NCBI RefSeq assembly: GCF_900108365.1
Contig: NZ_FNWQ01000002.1
Location: 992,001 to 1,056,000 of the forward strand
Length of the DNA stretch: 64,000 bases
Origin: Chryseobacterium culicis
Lineage (GTDB): Bacteria > Bacteroidota > Bacteroidia > Flavobacteriales > Weeksellaceae
Reading direction: 5' to 3'
Below the pieces are notes generated by a model, which saw nothing but the letters and a program-made list of their open reading frames with translations, made no database searches and was not told where the DNA came from. Both the position numbers and the translations under genes were made by a program. Shown piece after piece: positions 8,056 to 17,200 of the stretch. Numbering within the stretch: position 1 is the first letter of the stretch; each line of letters begins with the position of its first letter.

Positions 8056-8090
8056 TTAGACACTTTGTAGTGTCTTATTTTGTATATTTG
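8056..8090 (+). promoter_or_regulatory. Promoter D: TetR-type dyad and -7 box
   Basis: TTAGACAC (8056-8063)-N6-GTGTCTTA (8070-8077), with one change in the right arm as in promoter B. TATATTTG is at 8083-8090, again 23.5 bp from the dyad centre. Confidence 0.65.
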
Positions 8091-8094
8091 CTTC

Positions 8095-8225
8095 AAACTA
8101 ATAACCATTTTACATAGAAGCACTGTTTGAATTGAGAAAATTGATGCATTTTCCAAACGAGCAACTAAGGTAAAAACACTACATGCAACAGTATCGTTAA
8201 CAGTTTTAATGATACTGTTTTTTAA
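8095..8225 (+). ncRNA. Candidate small RNA unit D
   Basis: The shortest of the four units, about 130 nt. It keeps the 5' CAAACTAATAACCATTTT block and the CAACTAAGGTAAAAACAC block but lacks the GTTAGTTCCCTC half of the central stem. The terminator CAGTATCGTTAA (8189-8200) pairs with TTAATGATACTG (8206-8217), then T6. A 9-codon ATG frame exists and is not conserved. It could be a partly decayed or specialised copy. Confidence 0.5.
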
Positions 8226-8281
8226 TTACAGAAGGCTGTATATACCGATGATTCGGTTTTTAGAATAGGTTGATATGAAAA

Positions 8282-8303
8282 GAGACTGTCTCAGGACAGT
8301 CTC
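8282..8303 (-). terminator. Terminator of the gnd-zwf-pgl operon
   Basis: GAGACTGTC (8282-8290) pairs with GACAGTCTC (8295-8303) around TCAG. On the minus strand it is followed by TTTTC. It lies 26 bases past the pgl stop. Confidence 0.75.
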
Positions 8304-8328
8304 TTCTATTTTACAAGCTTACAGGAAA

Positions 8329-9039
8329 TCAGCCTCTCGCTTTTTCGTCTGTGAAAAACTGAAAGCCCTCTTTTCTTTCGATTAGCTGCATTGGGTACAA
8401 TACAGGATTGTACTCGCCATTCAGCACTTCATTCAGAGCATGTTTTTTTGATTCTCCGAAAGCTACGACAAGAATATTTTCAGCTTTATTAATCAATGGT
8501 GCCGTCAAGGTGATTCTGAACATCTCCTGAGGCTTCAGGTAGTAAGCTGATACCCATTTTTCTTTTTCGTTTAGTACTTCTTCACCTGGAAATAATGAAG
8601 CGGTATGGCCATCATCTCCCATTCCTAAAAGAATAAAATCAAAAACGCCATCGTCACCGAGAACGCTTCTTATTTGCTCTTCGTAAGTTTTTGCATAGTT
8701 TTCCGGAAGAGTTCCGTCACTGTACATAGGAAAAACGTGGCTTTTATCTACCGGAACCTGGCTGAGAAGCGCTTCATCTGTCATCCGGAAGTTGCTTTTA
8801 TCATCATTTAGAGGCACCCACCGTTCATCAACCCAAAAGAAATAGACTTTATTCCATTCTATCTGTTGTGCATATTCCGGAGTTGCCAATAGCTTAAAAA
8901 TTGCTTTGGGAGAAGAACCTCCGCTTAAAGCAACCACAAAACGGTTATTCTTCCGAATGGATTTTCCCGCAAGGTCAACAAATGTATCAGCTGCCTTTGT
9001 ATACAGTTTTTCCAGATTGTCAAATACTGTGATATTCAT
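8329..9039 (-). CDS. pgl: 6-phosphogluconolactonase
   Basis: A 236-residue protein, normal for DevB-type Pgl. It hydrolyses 6-phosphogluconolactone to 6-phosphogluconate in the oxidative pentose phosphate pathway. Seen: SGGSSP (residues 39-44, phosphate binding), DERW (71-74) and the hallmark GMGDDGHTASLFPG (139-152) with the catalytic His. It is the third gene of the gnd-zwf-pgl operon, 24 bases after zwf, and is followed by a terminator. All three enzymes act in the cytoplasm and supply NADPH and pentose phosphates. Confidence 0.96.
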   Translation of the reverse strand: MNITVFDNLEKLYTKAADTFVDLAGKSIRKNNRFVVALSGGSSPKAIFKLLATPEYAQQIEWNKVYFFWVDERWVPLNDDKSNFRMTDEALLSQVPVDKSHVFPMYSDGTLPENYAKTYEEQIRSVLGDDGVFDFILLGMGDDGHTASLFPGEEVLNEKEKWVSAYYLKPQEMFRITLTAPLINKAENILVVAFGESKKHALNEVLNGEYNPVLYPMQLIERKEGFQFFTDEKARG

Positions 9040-9063
9040 TTTTTCTTTTTAAATTTTATCTGT

Positions 9064-10545
9064 TTATACCCAGCTGTGCCCCTGTCTTTCAACCAAAGCA
9101 TTAACGTCTTCAGGTCCCCAGCTGCCTGCTTTATAATTCGGGAAGGAGATATCTTTATTATTTTCCCAAGCTTCCTGTATGGTGGTAACAACATCCCATG
9201 CTTCTTCCACCTGATCGGAACGCATAAATAAGGTAAGGTCACCCAAAAGAGCATCCTGCAAAAGGGTTTCGTAAGCTTCCGGAGTATCATTCTGGCAGGC
9301 AAAATTATCAAAGATCATTTCTGCAGGCTTCAGATCCAGTGTAAGTCCAGGTTTTTTCGTCATAAACTGCAGTCTGATATCCATCATTGGCTGAATATTG
9401 ATAATCAACCGGTTCGCTGATAAAAGGTGCGGACTGTCTGAGAAAGTAGAATGAGGCAGCGGCTTAAACTGAATGGTAATATAAGAGTGTTTTTCCTTCA
9501 TTTTCTTTCCGGTACGAACATAGAAAGGTACATCCTGCCATCTTTCGTTATCCAGATAAAATTTAATGGCAGCAAAAGTTTCTGTATTGGAGTCCGGAGC
9601 TATTCCATCTTCCTGGCGATAGCCTTTCACTTCTACTCCATTTATGATTCCTTTTCCGTACTGGCCTCTTACAGCATAATGATCTACCTGATCAGGAGAA
9701 ATTCTGCGGATGCACTTCAATACATCAACTTTACGGTCTCTGATCTCGCCAGACTGCAGTGATGCCGGCGGCTCCATCGCCACCATGCAGAGAATTTGCA
9801 GCAGGTGATTCTGAATCATGTCTCTCAGAGCTCCGGTCTGTTCATAAAAAGCACCCCGGGTTTCAACTCCTACCTCTTCCGCTACGGTAATCTGCACAGA
9901 TTCTATGTATTTATGCTTCCATAAAGGTTCAAAAATAGAATTTCCGAATCTGAACGCCAGTATATTCTGCACCGTTTCTTTACCTAAATAGTGGTCAATA
10001 CGATAGATTTGTTCTTCCTCAAATGTTTTTGCCAAAAGACTGTTCAGTTCAATTGCAGACTGTTTATTGTGCCCAAAGGGTTTTTCAATAATAATGCGGT
10101 CTTTCTTCGGATCTGAAGCTAATGAAGTGGTTTTGATATGATTGGAAATCGTAGAAATAAAATTGGGTCCTATAGAGAGGTAGAATAACCGGTTGGCTCT
10201 TACTCCGTAAACTGTATCGAAATCCTGCAGCTTTTGCTGTAGATTCTGATAAGAACTCTCCTCATCCAGCTGATGCTGAAAATAAGTAATATGAGCCTGA
10301 AAGCCCGCCCAGTCTTCGGAAGTTACTTTCTTTCTGGAGAAACTTTCAAGGTTTTGTTTAATGTAATTTCTGAAATTTTCATTGGTATTTTCTGCTCTTC
10401 CCAATGCTACGATATTGAAGCCTTTAGGCATTCTTCCATCGATATATAAGTTATAAAATGCCGGAAAAAGTTTTCTTTTTGCCAGATCTCCTGTAGCACC
10501 AAAAATAACGATAGTTGTTGGCTGCAAGATTCTATTTTGATTCAT
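9064..10545 (-). CDS. zwf: Glucose-6-phosphate 1-dehydrogenase
   Basis: A 493-residue enzyme counted from the ATG at 10545. An in-frame ATG at 10581 would overlap gnd by 22 bases, so the later one is preferred: it leaves a 14-base gap with an A-rich stretch before it. The NADP-binding GATGDLAKRK is at residues 16-25, EKPFG at 154-158 and the catalytic RIDHYLGKE at 182-190. It oxidises glucose 6-phosphate to 6-phosphogluconolactone with NADP+, feeding the lactonase encoded next. Middle gene of the operon. Confidence 0.96.
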   Translation of the reverse strand: MNQNRILQPTTIVIFGATGDLAKRKLFPAFYNLYIDGRMPKGFNIVALGRAENTNENFRNYIKQNLESFSRKKVTSEDWAGFQAHITYFQHQLDEESSYQNLQQKLQDFDTVYGVRANRLFYLSIGPNFISTISNHIKTTSLASDPKKDRIIIEKPFGHNKQSAIELNSLLAKTFEEEQIYRIDHYLGKETVQNILAFRFGNSIFEPLWKHKYIESVQITVAEEVGVETRGAFYEQTGALRDMIQNHLLQILCMVAMEPPASLQSGEIRDRKVDVLKCIRRISPDQVDHYAVRGQYGKGIINGVEVKGYRQEDGIAPDSNTETFAAIKFYLDNERWQDVPFYVRTGKKMKEKHSYITIQFKPLPHSTFSDSPHLLSANRLIINIQPMMDIRLQFMTKKPGLTLDLKPAEMIFDNFACQNDTPEAYETLLQDALLGDLTLFMRSDQVEEAWDVVTTIQEAWENNKDISFPNYKAGSWGPEDVNALVERQGHSWV

Positions 10546-10559
10546 TTTTTTTCCGAATT

Positions 10560-11978
10560 TTAATTGTTTGTACTTTGCCAAGATGTATGAAATACTCCTT
10601 CCCTGTCAATACGCTGATAGGTATGAGCCCCGAAATAATCACGCTGAGCCTGAATTAAGTTTACAGGAAGAGATTCTGTAGTGTAGGCATCAAAATAGCC
10701 TAAAGCAGTCTGAATTCCTAAGCTTGAAATCCCGTTGACAACGGCATATCCGGCAGTTTTTCTTAATGCTTTAATTTTAGATTTAACCAGTCCGGAAATT
10801 TCCTGATCAAGAAGAATATTAGAAAGGTTAGGGTTTTGAGTATATGCTGAATAGAATTTTTCCAGCAGAACAGAACGAATGATACATCCTCCTCTCCATA
10901 TTTTCACAACATCTTTTAATGGGATTTCAAAACCGTATTCTTCAGAGGCTTTTACCAATAGAGATAATCCTTGTGCATAGCTGATTAATGTTGAAAGGAA
11001 AAGAGCATCACCCACTTCCTGAATAAACAATTCTGTGTTTTCCGGTTTTGCAATTTCTTTTTCAGAGTATATTTTTGAGGCCTGAACTCTTTCTTCTTTG
11101 TACGCCGATAAAATTCTTGAGGTTACCGCTATATCAATAGTTGGAATAGAAACCCCTATTTCCATAGCCTGCTCGGAAGTCCATTTTCCGGTTCCTTTGG
11201 CTCCTGCTTTGTCTAAAATCTGGTCTACAAGGTAGTTATCTGTAAACGTATCTTTCTGCGTGAAAATATCTCTTGTGATCTCGATCAGGAAAGAGTTCAT
11301 CTCCCCGTTATTCCAGTCTCTGAAAACCTGATACAGCTGATCATTATTTAAGCCCGCCCCTCTTTTAAGAAGATCATAGGCTTCACTGATAAGCTGCATA
11401 ATAGCATATTCAATACCGTTATGTACCATTTTCACATAGTTTCCTGCAGATCCTTTCCCCATATAGGCTGTACATGCTTCATTATCTACTTTGGCAGCAA
11501 TGGCTTCCAGCATTGGTTTCAGAAGTTTAAAAGCTTCAAGATCTCCTCCGGGCATTATGCTTGGTCCTCTTCTGGCTCCTTTTTCACCGCCGGATACCCC
11601 CATTCCCATAAAGTGAAGTTTTTTGGATGCCAGGTCAGCAACACGTCTGTTGGTATCTTCAAAATAAGAATTTCCTGCATCTATTACGATATCGCCTCCG
11701 CTCAAAAGCGGGGTAATATTTTCCAGCACTGCATCTACAGGCTTTCCTGCTGGAACCATCAGAATAATTTTCCTTGGGGTTTCTAATGCGGATACAAAAT
11801 CTTCCAAAGAACCTGTACCTTTTACTTTCATTTCTGAAGCAGCTTCATTTTCTAATTCTTTAACTTTCTCCTGATCAAGGTCAAATCCTGCGATTGAAAA
11901 ACCATTGTCAGCGATATTGTAAAGCAGATTCCGCCCCATTACTCCAAGGCCAACCATTCCATAACTGTATCTTTCCAT
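10560..11978 (-). CDS. gnd: 6-phosphogluconate dehydrogenase, decarboxylating
   Basis: A 472-residue NADP-dependent enzyme converting 6-phosphogluconate to ribulose 5-phosphate and CO2. Seen: the dinucleotide-binding GLGVMGRN (residues 10-17), the substrate loop GVSGGEKGARRGPS (127-140), YVKMVHNGIE with the catalytic Lys183, and GTGKWTSEQA further on. Length and motifs match the long dimeric form found in E. coli and many Bacteroidota. It is the first gene of a three-gene operon; the next gene, zwf, begins 14 bases after its stop. Confidence 0.97.
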   Translation of the reverse strand: MERYSYGMVGLGVMGRNLLYNIADNGFSIAGFDLDQEKVKELENEAASEMKVKGTGSLEDFVSALETPRKIILMVPAGKPVDAVLENITPLLSGGDIVIDAGNSYFEDTNRRVADLASKKLHFMGMGVSGGEKGARRGPSIMPGGDLEAFKLLKPMLEAIAAKVDNEACTAYMGKGSAGNYVKMVHNGIEYAIMQLISEAYDLLKRGAGLNNDQLYQVFRDWNNGEMNSFLIEITRDIFTQKDTFTDNYLVDQILDKAGAKGTGKWTSEQAMEIGVSIPTIDIAVTSRILSAYKEERVQASKIYSEKEIAKPENTELFIQEVGDALFLSTLISYAQGLSLLVKASEEYGFEIPLKDVVKIWRGGCIIRSVLLEKFYSAYTQNPNLSNILLDQEISGLVKSKIKALRKTAGYAVVNGISSLGIQTALGYFDAYTTESLPVNLIQAQRDYFGAHTYQRIDREGVFHTSWQSTNN

Positions 11979-12188
11979 TATATTGGTATTAAGATGAATT
12001 TTTATTATACAGAGAATAAAATTACGGAAATGCGAATAAGGAAAAAAATAAAGAATGGAAAAAATTCTATAAGCCCCTATTTATTCCTTTATTTATAAGC
12101 ATCTAATGTGCACATTTTCACATAATTTTGGTCTTGTAGAATAAAATTCAATTATTATTATGGGAATGATCTATTAAAACAGTCTGTT

Positions 12189-12220
12189 TTTTGGCATAAT
12201 TAAACTTATATTTGCCAAAA
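12189..12220 (+). promoter_or_regulatory. Inverted repeat around the -7 box of the orphan gene
   Basis: TTTTGGCA (12189-12196) and TGCCAAAA (12213-12220) are exact inverted copies 16 bases apart. The -7 element TATATTTG lies at 12207-12214 at the edge of the right arm, and the ATG follows at 12232. Position suggests an operator, but no cognate regulator is next to it. Confidence 0.4.
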
Positions 12221-12231
12221 TTTATAAAGTA

Positions 12232-12591
12232 ATGAACTATAAACTTGAACTCAACACTCAGGAGCCTAATTCTAAAATTGTTTTTCATAACGTCAAATTT
12301 GATTCGTTCAAGATTAATATAGTTGAAAGATATATCGGGTCAATGAAGGCTCGTCCTACATTATGTGAAGTTTTATTTAAGGTAAGAACTTTGGATGATG
12401 TACTCATCAACAGAAGGGACGGTAATATCAGAGTAAAGATTAAAGGTGATGATTTTGAAACGTATCAAAAATTATCGAGAGATCTTAATTCTTATGAATA
12501 TAAAAACAAACTGATCAATAGAAAAGAGGTTGAAGAAAACTATGTTCACTTCATTCTGAGTTTAGTGATTGCCAATTATCAGCTTAACTAA
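12232..12591 (+). CDS. Hypothetical protein, 119 residues
   Basis: I do not recognise this protein. It is hydrophilic, with no signal peptide, membrane segment or cysteine pair (a single Cys near residue 45), and mixed charge. The central RRDGNIRVKIKGDDFETYQKLSRDLNSYEYKNKL segment looks alpha/beta. It has its own promoter with a TATATTTG -7 box and is followed by a weak GCTCCT/AGGAGC hairpin (12607-12631). It lies between gnd, which is divergent, and a convergent LuxR-type gene. The good -7 element and clean codon use support a real gene; function is unknown. Confidence 0.7.
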   Translation: MNYKLELNTQEPNSKIVFHNVKFDSFKINIVERYIGSMKARPTLCEVLFKVRTLDDVLINRRDGNIRVKIKGDDFETYQKLSRDLNSYEYKNKLINRKEVEENYVHFILSLVIANYQLN

Positions 12592-12722
12592 GCTGTTATG
12601 AGTATTGCTCCTTTATTTTTTATAGAGGAGCAGTTCTCAAAAATATTATAGCAAACGGAAAATTTTGTTTTCAAAATATTGAAAACCGCAAATGATCCGG
12701 AAAACTTTTCAAACAGTATCAT

Positions 12723-13481
12723 TTAAATCAAATTATTCGATATGACGTAAGAGATTGCTTCAATAATATTTTTCGCCCCAATTCTTTCAAACAATTTGCT
12801 CCTGTGAAATTTTATGGTACTGGGAGATACAAACAACTGCTCTGCAATTTCTTCTATGGTTAATCCCTGAAGATAGAGTCTTATAATTTCAATTTCTCTT
12901 ATTTTCAAGGTAATTTTACATTCTTCCGTCCATTTTCCGGTAGAAAGATTATACGTCCAGTAGGAATCTGAGGTGTTGGAAATGACCCGGATATTTCCTG
13001 CAGTGCGGCTCAGGGAATAGGAAACTACACAAACTACTTTAGAAATTTCTCCCTGGTCACAGATTTCTACAGGGGTAATTTTATGGTTAACAAGAACATC
13101 TACACTATTAGCATATTTCACATGGAAATCATAGGTAAGGGTATGTATTTTTTTTTCTTCCGGTGAAAGGCATTCGAAAAATTTGAATCCGGTACTGCTT
13201 ACTTTTTTCAATATATCAAGATCCTCTTTCTTTGTGTATTTACGGTAAAAGCTATATCCCATTTTCTCAACCTCAGCAGAACTTAAACCTGAAAAAAGTA
13301 GGGGATTTTCTGAAATAAATTCCAACTTTCTTGTTTTAAGATCGGCAATATAGACACAGCTCAAGCTGTTTTTCGATACAGCTTTCAGTACATTTAAATA
13401 TTTATTTGCATTCTTTTCATCAGAAACGGGTACAGTGCCAGACCTTTTCCTGGTATACAATGAATTTATTTTATCACTCAT
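12723..13481 (-). CDS. LuxR-type regulator with PAS-like N-terminal region
   Basis: A 252-residue protein. The C-terminal GerE/LuxR helix-turn-helix is at about residues 190-245 (LKIREIEIIRLYLQGLTIEEIAEQLFVSPSTIKFHRSKLFERIGAKN). The N-terminal 150 residues contain CVYIADLKTRKLEFISENPLLFSG, resembling a PAS fold in the flavobacterial orphan LuxR proteins. No receiver domain or phospho-acceptor Asp pattern is evident, so it is not a classical response regulator. It is monocistronic; the large intergenic region upstream separates it from the secreted-protein operon. Confidence 0.85.
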   Translation of the reverse strand: MSDKINSLYTRKRSGTVPVSDEKNANKYLNVLKAVSKNSLSCVYIADLKTRKLEFISENPLLFSGLSSAEVEKMGYSFYRKYTKKEDLDILKKVSSTGFKFFECLSPEEKKIHTLTYDFHVKYANSVDVLVNHKITPVEICDQGEISKVVCVVSYSLSRTAGNIRVISNTSDSYWTYNLSTGKWTEECKITLKIREIEIIRLYLQGLTIEEIAEQLFVSPSTIKFHRSKLFERIGAKNIIEAISYVISNNLI

Positions 13482-14239
13482 ACTTTTGACATGATCATGG
13501 GATACAAAACTATTTGATAAGACTACTTTTTTGCAAACATATCCATAATTAAGCTAAATAAAAAATCCAATAAAACTTAATTTTAATTAAATTTAAAACT
13601 ACAAAATATTTACTTTAATAATAAAATAATCTATTATTTAGTATTTTGTTAAACTTTCAGCATAAGAACAAAACGAGCTCTTCCATTCTGTAAGAAGTAT
13701 AAAAACCAAATGATGTGATAAAAAATTCTGGCCTTTAGCCGAAAATCCATCAGGACGTCTTTTAAAGCATTTTTTGAAGCCTGTTTCAATTTAATTCATC
13801 AAGTCATGAGTTAAAACTATACAAAAGTATAGTCATATTAAATTTTTATTAAATTATTTTTACCCAAATCAAAATAACAAAATTAATATTTAAGAAATCG
13901 CTTAGAATAATGATAGAAACTAAAACAATTTAAACTCCCCAAAGTTTCAGTGCCGCTGAGTGAATCATCTTCATCGTATGAAACCTTCACGGACCTGCAT
14001 GCCCATCTACTCTTACTTACTTATACCTCACTACTGATTCTGTTGCCCATTCATACTTTTTATGAGAAGGTCTGGTGGTAATACAGTCTATACTTTTAAA
14101 CAGCTTATCGACTCTGTGATTTATACAGAGAGCTTTTCTATGGATTTATCAGAAAGTTCCATGGAAAAACTCTTCACATCAGTCTATAGAACCGTTTAAG
14201 CCTATTGGATTATGAACTCTAATTTAAAAATGAAACTAT
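13482..14239. other. 758-base intergenic region upstream of the adhesin-like operon
   Basis: No convincing gene is present; the longest ATG frames are about 20 codons. It is very AT-rich to about 13900 and closer to average after that. It holds a perfect palindrome, ACTATAC (13816-13822)-AAAA-GTATAGT (13827-13833), with no T-tract, which could be an operator. A weak -7-like GTATTTTG is near 13641. The leader of the downstream operon may be long, but I cannot place its start. Confidence 0.5.
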
Positions 14240-17200
14240 ATGAGAAAAATTCTACCCCTTATCTTATTTTTTCTGATTTTCACCTCTCATGTCAGGGGAC
14301 AGACCTGCGCTCCTGTTCCGGTACCTTTTTTACAGTCATTCGGTACAGGCACACTTCCTGCATGCTGGACCAATCAGAACCCTGCCTCAACCTCAACAAA
14401 TGTCAATGTTAAATGGAAATTTTCCGGAACCGCCGGATATGGAGTGACCGGAAACGGGGGAAAAGCTGCCGGAACTTTTGCTTGGGTTGATGCATCTACT
14501 CCTTATGCAGGAGAACATACTGTGGAGCTTATCAGTCCTCAGATTAACTTATCGGGATTAACGAATCCTTATATCAAATTTGAATGGCTTAAAGATCACT
14601 TAACCGCCCTTAACGGAACAGTACCCGCCGCTGATAACAATGAATTAAAACTCGCGGTCAATAACGGTTCCGGATGGGTACAGGTATGGTCCGGCGACAC
14701 CAACGCTCCCGAATGGAGAACTGTGGGAATACCTCTGGCAGCAAGCTATGTGGGGGCCACCATTCAGTTAAAGTTTACAGTGGATAAAGATGTAGCAGGA
14801 AATGGAAATTTCTATGATGATATACTTTTAGATGAGGTACAGGTGATTCAGGCTCCTACATGCTTTGAGCCTACCGCTTTGCCTGCAACCAATATTGCTC
14901 CCGCATCTGCTACCCTTAACTGGGCAGCACCACTCGCTCCGGCACCGGCACCAGCCAATGGTTATGAATATTATTACAGCACTACCAATACTCCGCCTGT
15001 GGCAGCTACTGCCGGGACACCAACTCCGGGAACAAGCGCCAGCATCAGCTCACTGACTTCCGGAGCTACTTATTATTGGTGGGTAAGATCTGTATGTTCG
15101 TCTACCGATAAATCGCCCTGGGTTGCAGGTAGTCCTTTCATCCCGGGGCAGATTGGAGGGGGAACAGCTACGCATGCATTTTTACCTGTTTATTCCTGTT
15201 CAGGGTTTAATTATTCTCAGCAGATTTATTTAGCTTCCGAAATTGGAGCTGCCGTAGGAACAAATAATTATATTACTGCCATCCGTTTTTTTGTTTCCAC
15301 TACAGGAACTACCCAAGCCAATTATAACCAGTGGACAGTATATATGGGAAATACCGCACAACCAGACTTTGCCACTACCTCCAGCTGGATCCCGTCTTCT
15401 TCACTTACACAGGTATATTCCGGTACGTTACCGGCTATGACCGCCGGGACATGGATTGAAATCCCATTAAGCACTCCTTTCCTATGGGATGGTAGCAGTA
15501 ATGTAGTGATAGGTGTGGACGAAAATTCTACCGGAACATCTTGTACTGCTAACTGGGGAAGTTATTCTGCAGGGAATAACCGTGGTATGATCTATTATAA
15601 TGCGTCTACGAATCCTGATCCTTCAAGCCCTCCTATTGCTGTAAGCCGTTATGCTGTTTTACCACGATTACAGTTAACAGGCACAACTTTACCGAGCTGT
15701 ACCAATACACCTCCTGCTAATATTGCAGTGAATACTATTACAGCTTCCTCAGCCAATATCACCTGGACGGCAGCAGCGAATGCCACTTATGTTGTAAGAT
15801 ACAGAATACCACCTTCGGTCACATGGCAGACTGTTACTGTAACAACACCTTTCACCAATACTATAACACTTACTTCTCTCATTGAGCAAACACAATATGA
15901 GGTCCAGATCGCAACCATCTGCGGAACTCAGGGGGCCTTTTCTACACCTGTAAGCTTTACAACTCCTGCACTTACTTATTGCAGTGCCGCAACAGCAACC
16001 GTTACGAACGGTTACATCAATAATGTAACGATGATTGGTACCAATGTACCTTTAACAAGCAACAATTCCGGAGCAACAACGTATACAGATTATTCCTTAG
16101 ACGCCACAAAGACGATTACTCTTTTGAGAAATTCAGCAAATAATACAGTATCTGTAGGAAGATCCATTATATCCGGCACCTACTCCACCAATGCATGGAT
16201 AGATTTTAACGGTGATGGTATTTTTGATAATAATCCGACTACTACTCCCGGCGGGGAAAGAATTATGAACCTTGGGTTTTCCAGTACCACTCCTGTTACC
16301 TCTACTTTTGCAGTTCCGGCTAATGCCTATTCAGGAGCGGGTAAAATAAAAATGCGTGTGATTGTATATTCTTCTACTCCGGCCAATGCCTGCGGCCCTT
16401 TAACAGGGAATGGAGAAGTTGAAGATTACTATGTAAAATTTATAGATCTTCAGCCCTGCACCACCGCTCCACCAACCAATATCGCGGTAAATAATATTAC
16501 TCATAATGCTGCATACGTTTCATGGATACCTGCTTCCAATGCTTCTTATATCATAAGATGGAGACAGGGAAGCACCGGTGCATGGCTTCCAGGTGCTGCC
16601 GGGCAAACGCTGCCTGCCGGACAAAGCTTTTATACGATTACTGGTCTTGCTGAGCAGACAGGATATCAGGTACAAATTGCAACCGTCTGTAACGGAAGCC
16701 AGGGAGCTTTTTCCCCAAGCGTCAATTTTACTACGACTCCCCTAACTTATTGCAGCATGACAGGAACTGGCACCAATGACTTTATTTCAAATGTAAAAGT
16801 TACGCCCGTAAATTTCCCGGTCATGGATAACACTTCCGTTCAAACGAATTACATCAGCTATACAACACCGGCTACTCTTATCAATCTTGAAATCGGCTCT
16901 CAGGGAAATGAATTATCCGTTTCTAAAGAGTGGGCAGGAACTCAATATGCTGATGCAGTAAATGCCTGGATCGACTGGAACAGGGATGGAGTCTTCACCG
17001 ATGCCGAAAAAATAATGACTTCTGCAGCGAGCACAACTACTCCAATTACGGCCAATTTTGATGTTCCGGCCACGGGAATGTATACAGGTCCGTTAACAAC
17101 TACCATGAGAGTAGTCCTGAAACGAACCAGCGCTCCTGTCATGTGTGCCGATGCAGCCAATGGCGAAGTAGAAGATTATGCCGTAAGATTAAGACCCTGC

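Noticed and set aside
9036..9311. Leftward 91-residue frame overlapping zwf
   Set aside because: It lies inside the zwf coding region in another frame and has no recognisable domain; zwf motifs are unmistakable.
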